43,050 nucleotides of DNA. Origin: Calditrichia bacterium (GTDB lineage Bacteria > Calditrichota > Calditrichia > Calditrichales > J004). Location of the stretch: the NCBI GenBank assembly GCA_026991535.1, contig JALXBH010000243.1, forward strand, positions 1-43,050. Reading direction: 5' to 3'. Every line of letters starts with the position of its first letter. Within the stretch, counting starts at the first letter, position 1. Both the position numbers and the translations under genes were made by a program. Below the pieces are notes generated by a model. The model ran no database searches. It had not been told where the DNA came from and saw only the letters and a list, made by a program, of their open reading frames with translations. Positions 38,725 through 43,050 of this stretch are shown here, piece by piece.

Positions 38725-40278
38725 TTATTTCAAAAGAATCATCCGCCGGTTGGCGCTTATGTTGCCCTCAACGATAAGGCGGTAAAAATAGAGGCCGCTT
38801 GAAAGATTGAATCCGTTAAACCGTATGCGGTGATTGCCCGGCGCCCGGTTTTTATAGTGATATTCCGCCACGCGCCGTCCGCTCACGTCAAAAACCCGCA
38901 GGGTAACGTCGGCGGCAGAGCCGAGCGTGTAGGGTATGGTTGTGACCGGGTTAAAGGGGTTGGGATAGTTCGCGCCCAGTTGGAATGACCGGACGGTTTG
39001 GGCCGCAGGCTTCTCCATGCCGGTCGCGGTTTTTCCGGTAAGAAAACGGTTGACGTAAAATTCCCCGCCGGCGACGATTTTGTCGTTATCCCAGGCCATG
39101 GCGGTGATGGTTTCCCCCGATCCGGCCACGCCGCCGCTGCCGCTTCCACCGGTATAGGCGTATCCGTTGTCGGCAAAAGTGCTGTCAAGCTGGCCGTCGG
39201 GCGTTAAACGCGTGATGGCAAAGTTCCACCAGCCGGTGGATTTGGCCTTGCGTCCGCCAAGATAAATAAAATCGTTATCATCGATTAATACAAAACGCGC
39301 TTCGGCTTCTTTAAAGGAAGCGTTTAGCGGCGTCTCTGTTACAGTCGCGTATCCGTTTTGCCCGAATGTCGAATCTATGCTGCCATCGGTGTTTAGCCGG
39401 GCCGCGGACATTTTGTGCAGATAAAAGCTGCCGGTTTCCCGTGATCCGGCCATGATCAGTTTGCCGTCGCTTTGCAGGGCGGCGGCGGCCTGCTCGCCAT
39501 CCGTTGATGAATAGACCATATCAACCCAGGCAATGCCATTGGCGGCATATGAAGAGTCTATCACGCCGCCGGTGTTAACGCGGACGGCAAAATTGCGGTT
39601 GTCCACACGACCCGTAACAATGATTTTGCCGTCATCCTGAAGAATGATTTGTACCTCTTCTTCATCTATGCCCGCTCCTACATTGTATGAACCGCTTCCC
39701 TGTTGGGCAAAGGTTTCATCCAGGCGGCCATCGGCATTGTAAAGGCTCACAAAAATGTCGGAAAATCCGCTGACGCCCGCCGCTATGATCTTATCATCGC
39801 CGGTGATTAAGATATCATTTATGGCCGGGCTACCGGTATTCTGAAAGGCAAAGGTGCTGTCGATCGATCCGTCCGTGTTTAAACGAACCATCCGGCCATG
39901 ATCATTGCTGACTCCGGCAAGAACTATTCTTTCGTCGGACTGCAGGGCGGCCGCATAGCAGCGGTCATCGTAGTTGCCTTCCTTAAAATCAATCAGGCTG
40001 ACGCCATTGTCGCCGAAGGTGCTGTCGATCTGTCCGTTTGCCCGCAGCCTGATGGCGGCAAAATCAAAATTCCAGGTTTCCGGTTCCCCGACGCCGGCCA
40101 TGATGATACCACCGTCATCGGTAACAACTAAATCATAAAAGGTGTTTCGATTAGGCGACGGGATATAATACGCAGTGTTTCCGTCATTAAAAGCCGGGTC
40201 TTCCTGAGCCCAAAGAAGGGTTACCTGGGCGATCAACAAAGCGCAGCATAGCATATTCTTAAAAAAAGTGTTCAGCAA
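38725..40278 (-). CDS. Secreted delta-60 repeat protein with type IX sorting domain
   Basis: This is about 517 residues from TTG at 40278, which has AGGAG seven bases before it; the in-frame TTG at 40293 lacks a usable ribosome site. A signal peptide ends at LLWAQ. Six delta-60 (DUF5122) repeats follow at 50-65 residue spacing, recognised by NTDGSIDSTFGQNGYATV and variants such as TPDGQLDSTFADNGYAYT; they likely build a beta-propeller. The C-terminal ~85 residues are a sorting domain: LGANYPNPFNPVTTIPYTL, LRVFDVSGRRVAEYHY, GLYFYRLIVEG, ending RRMILLK. This marks export by the type IX pathway and surface attachment or release. It is followed on the same strand by the barrel gene after 34 bases. 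Confidence 0.88.
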   Translation of the reverse strand: MLNTFFKNMLCCALLIAQVTLLWAQEDPAFNDGNTAYYIPSPNRNTFYDLVVTDDGGIIMAGVGEPETWNFDFAAIRLRANGQIDSTFGDNGVSLIDFKEGNYDDRCYAAALQSDERIVLAGVSNDHGRMVRLNTDGSIDSTFAFQNTGSPAINDILITGDDKIIAAGVSGFSDIFVSLYNADGRLDETFAQQGSGSYNVGAGIDEEEVQIILQDDGKIIVTGRVDNRNFAVRVNTGGVIDSSYAANGIAWVDMVYSSTDGEQAAAALQSDGKLIMAGSRETGSFYLHKMSAARLNTDGSIDSTFGQNGYATVTETPLNASFKEAEARFVLIDDNDFIYLGGRKAKSTGWWNFAITRLTPDGQLDSTFADNGYAYTGGSGSGGVAGSGETITAMAWDNDKIVAGGEFYVNRFLTGKTATGMEKPAAQTVRSFQLGANYPNPFNPVTTIPYTLGSAADVTLRVFDVSGRRVAEYHYKNRAPGNHRIRFNGFNLSSGLYFYRLIVEGNISANRRMILLK

Positions 40279-40441
40279 AATATTTCTCCTCAAACTTCCT
40301 GTTACGATGGATAGAACTTTTTTGTCTTTTGCGGGGACAACCCTGTCCTTTCTAAAATCGCAAAAGATATGCCATATAAAAATTTGTTGTTTTTATTGAA
40401 CTTGGGGATATAACGCTATTTTTCTGTCGTCCGATTGAGAC

Positions 40442-40493
40442 AAAAAGGGGCCGGCTTGTGTTGCTTTTACGCGACAAGCAAAAATTCCGGCCC
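40442..40493 (-). terminator. Minus-strand terminator-like hairpin after the lipoprotein gene
   Basis: On the minus strand GGGCCGG pairs with CCGGCCC, with a GCTTGT/ACAAGC helper stem inside the loop, and runs into CTTTTTG. It lies 34 bases past the stop of the lipoprotein gene (40528). The remaining gap to 40279 holds A/T-rich sequence and a small GGACA/TGTCC hairpin (40335-40348), with no sure promoter. Confidence 0.75.
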
Positions 40494-40527
40494 GTGAAAT
40501 GTACAGGCCGGATAGATATGGAAAGTG

Positions 40528-41292
40528 TTAGGGGATGGAGATAGTCATCTGTTTAACGATTTCGGCCACGGCCACGTAGTATTTATCATCGGTGGTATGC
40601 AGAGCGTGGTTATAGCGCACTACCTGCAATAGCGCCTCGCCTTTAAAACCGGAAATATCCGCTTTGTTGATTTTTACCTTACCATCATTAAAACGGATAC
40701 CGCTTTTGGTAAAGGTTTTGCTGTTGTCCAGGTCAACCAGATTAACGAGTATCGAGTCGCCGCCCGTGCTGCCGCTCCAGTAAATGGCCAGCCCGTCGCT
40801 GATATCCACGGTTCCGCCGGTGGGCGAGGTGATGTTGAAAGACCGGGGGCTGGTTACGCTAAGGCTAAAGGCGGGCACCTTATCCGATCCGCCAATATCC
40901 CACTTATGTTGTGAGCCGTTAAAATAGACTCCGGACAGGTTGGAAGGGCTGGTTTGCGAGAAAGAGGTGTACCAGGTGCTTCCCGAACTGCTTTCCGCCG
41001 ACAGGGGTTGTTGATTTATATAGACATCCCCGGCATTTTGGCCTTCTCCGAAAAAAGCATAACCCATGGCAAACTGAACCGCCGGGAAGTTGGGCACGGT
41101 TTGGAATTCAAAGGAGATGGTAGCCATAAGACCGCCGAATTCCTGATCGCCGCTATAATCAATGCTGGGGATGGGTTGTCCGCTTTTGTTGGTCGGGTCG
41201 TCATTGGCCGCGGAGTCGGTTGGGTTTTGACAGCCTCCCAAAAAGGCGGCCGCCAACAGAACGGTTGTTATTATCATTAAGGGTTTTCGCAT
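40528..41292 (-). CDS. Lipoprotein of unknown family
   Basis: This 254-residue protein has a signal sequence (MIITTVLLAAAFLGGC) and a clear lipobox LGGC, so it is a lipoprotein. No family is recognised. After a Ser/Asn/Asp-rich linker (about 22-45) the sequence is rich in beta-type, Ser/Gly-containing strands (MATISFEFQTVPNFPAVQFA, SFNITSPTGGTVDISDGLAI, DSILVNLVDLDNSKTF), which suggests one or two small beta-sandwich domains. It ends with EIVKQMTISIP. Cysteine occurs only in the lipobox. AAGGAGG lies eight bases before the ATG. Its promoter region is shared with the divergent hydrolase gene and contains the nested palindrome at 41379-41422. Confidence 0.75.
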   Translation of the reverse strand: MRKPLMIITTVLLAAAFLGGCQNPTDSAANDDPTNKSGQPIPSIDYSGDQEFGGLMATISFEFQTVPNFPAVQFAMGYAFFGEGQNAGDVYINQQPLSAESSSGSTWYTSFSQTSPSNLSGVYFNGSQHKWDIGGSDKVPAFSLSVTSPRSFNITSPTGGTVDISDGLAIYWSGSTGGDSILVNLVDLDNSKTFTKSGIRFNDGKVKINKADISGFKGEALLQVVRYNHALHTTDDKYYVAVAEIVKQMTISIP

Positions 41293-41378
41293 AATATATT
41301 CCTCCTTAAAAGGGTTTTGAGGTTTCCATTTGCCTTCTCTAATACAAGGGGCGTGCCAACGTGTTCTTACGCCGCCGC

Positions 41379-41422
41379 GGGCGGAAAAATGTCGTTACCG
41401 GGTAACAAAAAGGCCTTTCCGC
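41379..41422. promoter_or_regulatory. Nested palindrome between divergent genes
   Basis: GGCGGAAA (41379-41386) and TTTCCGCC (41415-41422) are perfect inverted copies, extendable by G-T pairs. Between them GTTACC-G-GGTAAC (41393-41405) is a second perfect palindrome with nearly the same centre. It stands between the lipoprotein (-) and the hydrolase (+) in a 242-base gap. It may be a shared operator or a structured leader. A weak promoter toward the hydrolase may be TTGCAA near 41478 with an A/T-rich -10. Confidence 0.55.
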
Positions 41423-41534
41423 CTGTTGTTTAAATGCGACAGACGCGGGTGTTTTTATTGGGATGTTTTTTATAAGACTTGCAAATGGCCGGGATTTAAT
41501 TATTTTATCAGCATACGGACAGGAGGCTTTAAGC

Positions 41535-42422
41535 ATGTCACCCCGGTTAAATAAATATACGACAACCATAAAACGCACTGTTTTTCCTATAGGCGGGGGC
41601 GGCCTGTCATTCCTGTATACGGATAAGGGCTTTGAACAAAAGGTTGTTCTCTTGCATGGCATACCGGCCAGTTCCGAGCTGTGGCGCGACACGATGATAG
41701 AGATGAGCCGGGAGCCCCTGGATCTCTACGCACCGGATCTGCCCGGCTACGGCGCTACCCGCTTTCCATTGACCGATGATTTTTCCCTCAGCGGCGCGGC
41801 GGATAAGCTGGCCTGGTGGGTAGAGCACCATTTAAAGCAACCCGTTTGGCTGGTGGGGCACGACCTGGGCGGGGCGGTGGCTCAGATCATGACCGTGCGC
41901 TATCCGCAATGGGTAGAGCGGCTGACCCTGGTGAACAGTCCCTTTGACCGCAGCTGGCCGGTCTGGCCCGTGCGGGTTTTTCGCCTAGTGGCCCGGTTGG
42001 GCCTGTTTAGCTGGGTGGCGCGGCATAATCTGGTTGTCAATCCTTATACCCGGCGTAAGCTGCGACAGGGTTTTTACCGGTCGAACTCCTTCTCGGCGGA
42101 GAAGATTCACCATGTCTTCTGGCGCCATAAACTGGATATAAATGGAGGCGCGGAGCAGTTTGCGCGCCATTTACTGGCCCTGGATAACCGGCAAACCGCG
42201 GCCCTGCTTCCGGCATTGAAAAAACTGGCCATGCCCGTGCAGCTTGTTTGGGGTATGCGTGATCATTACCAGCCCTGGCCGCGCGTGGGGGCAAAACTGG
42301 CCCGGGCCCTGCCGTCGCCCAAAATTCATTTTCTGGAAGATTGCGGCCATTACCTGCCTTTGGAAGCTCCTGGTGAAGTGGCCGCGTTGTTGACGGAATG
42401 GAACCTGGCCCTAAAGGTTTAG
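41535..42422 (+). CDS. Alpha/beta hydrolase with aspartate nucleophile
   Basis: The start is ATG at 41535, eight bases after AGGAGG, giving 295 residues; the longer frame from 41463 lacks a ribosome site. VLLHGIPASSELW (38-50) is the oxyanion-hole region. The nucleophile elbow is VGHDLGGAV with Asp110 in place of the usual Ser, which places it among haloalkane dehalogenase or epoxide hydrolase-type enzymes. The other catalytic residues are likely Asp243 (GMRDHYQP) and His272 (EDCGHYLPLEAP). A lid region (about 135-205) rich in Trp and Arg lies between. The substrate is unknown. The stop is one base from that of the convergent MFS gene, with no terminator between. Confidence 0.85.
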   Translation: MSPRLNKYTTTIKRTVFPIGGGGLSFLYTDKGFEQKVVLLHGIPASSELWRDTMIEMSREPLDLYAPDLPGYGATRFPLTDDFSLSGAADKLAWWVEHHLKQPVWLVGHDLGGAVAQIMTVRYPQWVERLTLVNSPFDRSWPVWPVRVFRLVARLGLFSWVARHNLVVNPYTRRKLRQGFYRSNSFSAEKIHHVFWRHKLDINGGAEQFARHLLALDNRQTAALLPALKKLAMPVQLVWGMRDHYQPWPRVGAKLARALPSPKIHFLEDCGHYLPLEAPGEVAALLTEWNLALKV

Positions 42423-42423
42423 C

Positions 42424-43050
42424 CTATGCTGTTTTTTCCCTGGGTTCGGGCAGGCGCAGGGCCAAAAACAGTCCGGCCGCGGAAAGCAGAGCGACTGCGC
42501 CAAAGACCGTATAATAACCCAGATAGCCCGTCAGCAATCCTCCCAAAAGCGGATAAAACAGTGTGGGCGCGGAGATGGTATTCTTCAGCGCGATAAAGGT
42601 GGGCACTTTTTGCGGCGTGGTCATCTCCAGCAAATAATTACGCACGGCATTTTCGGAGCTTTTTAACACCGCACCCATCAGGAAAAAAGTTATCAGATAG
42701 AGCGCGGGCATGTAATGGGCGGCCCAGGTGGCATAGAGGGGCAGTCCGCTATAAACCGTGGCTACGCCGATCAGAACCCGGCGATAACCGTAGCGGTCGG
42801 CAACCGCGCCCCATAGCATCCCGCCCGCCATTTCACCCGCCACCTGCATCATCACAAAAAAACCGATCTCCGCGTCGCTGGCCTGTAACTGCTGCCGGGC
42901 CAGCACCACAAAAAAGGGCAGGATGATAAACACGGAGGCGTTAAAAACGGAAACCAGCAACACCCGGCGGAACAGACTGTTTTCGCGCACGATGCCCAGG
43001 GATTGTCTAAGATAGGCGCTCAGGGCCGGAGCCGGCTTAAAATCACTGAG
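42424..43050 (-). CDS. MFS transporter, C-terminal part (gene runs off the window)
   Basis: The frame stays open to the last base, so only the last ~208 residues are seen. The GTG at 42990 is not the true start: the 20 codons before it read LSDFKPAPALSAYLRQSLGI, which fits the cytoplasmic loop between helices 6 and 7 of a major-facilitator protein. The visible part has about six helices (FRRVLLVSVFNASVFIILPF, FFVMMQVAGEMAGGMLWGAV, YLGYYTVFGAVALLSAAGLF and others) and the MFS loop WGAVADRYGYRRV. The substrate cannot be told. It faces the hydrolase gene with one base between their stops. Confidence 0.8.
   Translation of the reverse strand, partial: LSDFKPAPALSAYLRQSLGIVRENSLFRRVLLVSVFNASVFIILPFFVVLARQQLQASDAEIGFFVMMQVAGEMAGGMLWGAVADRYGYRRVLIGVATVYSGLPLYATWAAHYMPALYLITFFLMGAVLKSSENAVRNYLLEMTTPQKVPTFIALKNTISAPTLFYPLLGGLLTGYLGYYTVFGAVALLSAAGLFLALRLPEPREKTA

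Noticed and set aside
42424-42990. A complete 188-residue MFS protein starting at GTG 42990
   Set aside because: The frame stays open to the window edge and the extra codons read like an MFS mid-loop; 188 residues is half a transporter.

Overview
The window reads as chromosome from a Gram-negative bacterium of the FCB superphylum. The evidence is a type IX-style C-terminal sorting domain with the NYPNPFNP motif (protein at 38725-40278), a complete ExbB-ExbD-ExbD-TonB set, several lipoproteins, a likely outer-membrane barrel, and an LPP20/FlgT-like envelope operon. MglA/MglB-type proteins with PATAN (DUF4388) domains, a pyruvoyl arginine decarboxylase and a GH57 amylase would suit Calditrichota or a nearby lineage, but that placement is an inference. 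Genes are tightly packed, with many 4-bp ATGA overlaps. I see no insertion sequence, phage or CRISPR array.

Layout. (1) 45-5213 (+): signalling cluster of PAS histidine kinase, stand-alone receiver, PATAN/Roadblock protein, Roadblock-like protein, small winged-helix-like protein, HAMP membrane protein without an output domain, MglB-like Roadblock protein and MglA-like GTPase, closed by a clear terminator. (2) 5252-12698 (+): UMF1-type MFS transporter, anchored gluzincin protease, pyruvoyl arginine decarboxylase, agmatinase (arginine to agmatine to putrescine), GH57 glucanotransferase/amylase and S41 protease. (3) 12695-14936 (+): near-consensus promoter flanked by a perfect inverted repeat, then exbB-exbD-exbD-tonB and a terminator. 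(4) 14944-18353 (+): diacylglycerol-kinase-like lipid kinase, dGTPase, M20 peptidase and tRNA-Gly(CCC). (5) 18432-22565 (+): palindrome/promoter and an envelope operon of LPP20-type protein, TPR+SLH lipoprotein, FlgT-like protein and FecR-domain protein, ended by a convergent terminator. (6) 22752-29158 (-): P3A proton ATPase, double universal stress protein and CBS-pair protein in one operon, plus two overlapping membrane GT2 glycosyltransferases. (7) 29361-34116 (+): DUF255 thioredoxin-fold lipoprotein, MsrQ-like haem membrane protein, then an AT-rich island holding an AlbA_2/ATPase regulator with a VTEQ repeat and a possible relic of a type I restriction gene. (8) 34230-41292 (-): ArsC-like reductase, large amidase/golvesin-domain exoprotein, putative beta-barrel, delta-60-repeat exoprotein with sorting tag, and a lipoprotein. 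(9) 41535-43050: alpha/beta hydrolase (+) and an MFS gene (-) cut by the window end.

The strongest candidate for an undescribed system is region 1. It appears to join a soluble His-Asp relay and a HAMP membrane sensor to an MglA-family GTPase switch through three or four Roadblock/PATAN proteins, with no motility gene in view. A second theme is regulatory DNA: several intergenic regions hold perfect or nested inverted repeats placed on or around likely promoters. No searches could be run, so family names rest on motifs recognised by eye.
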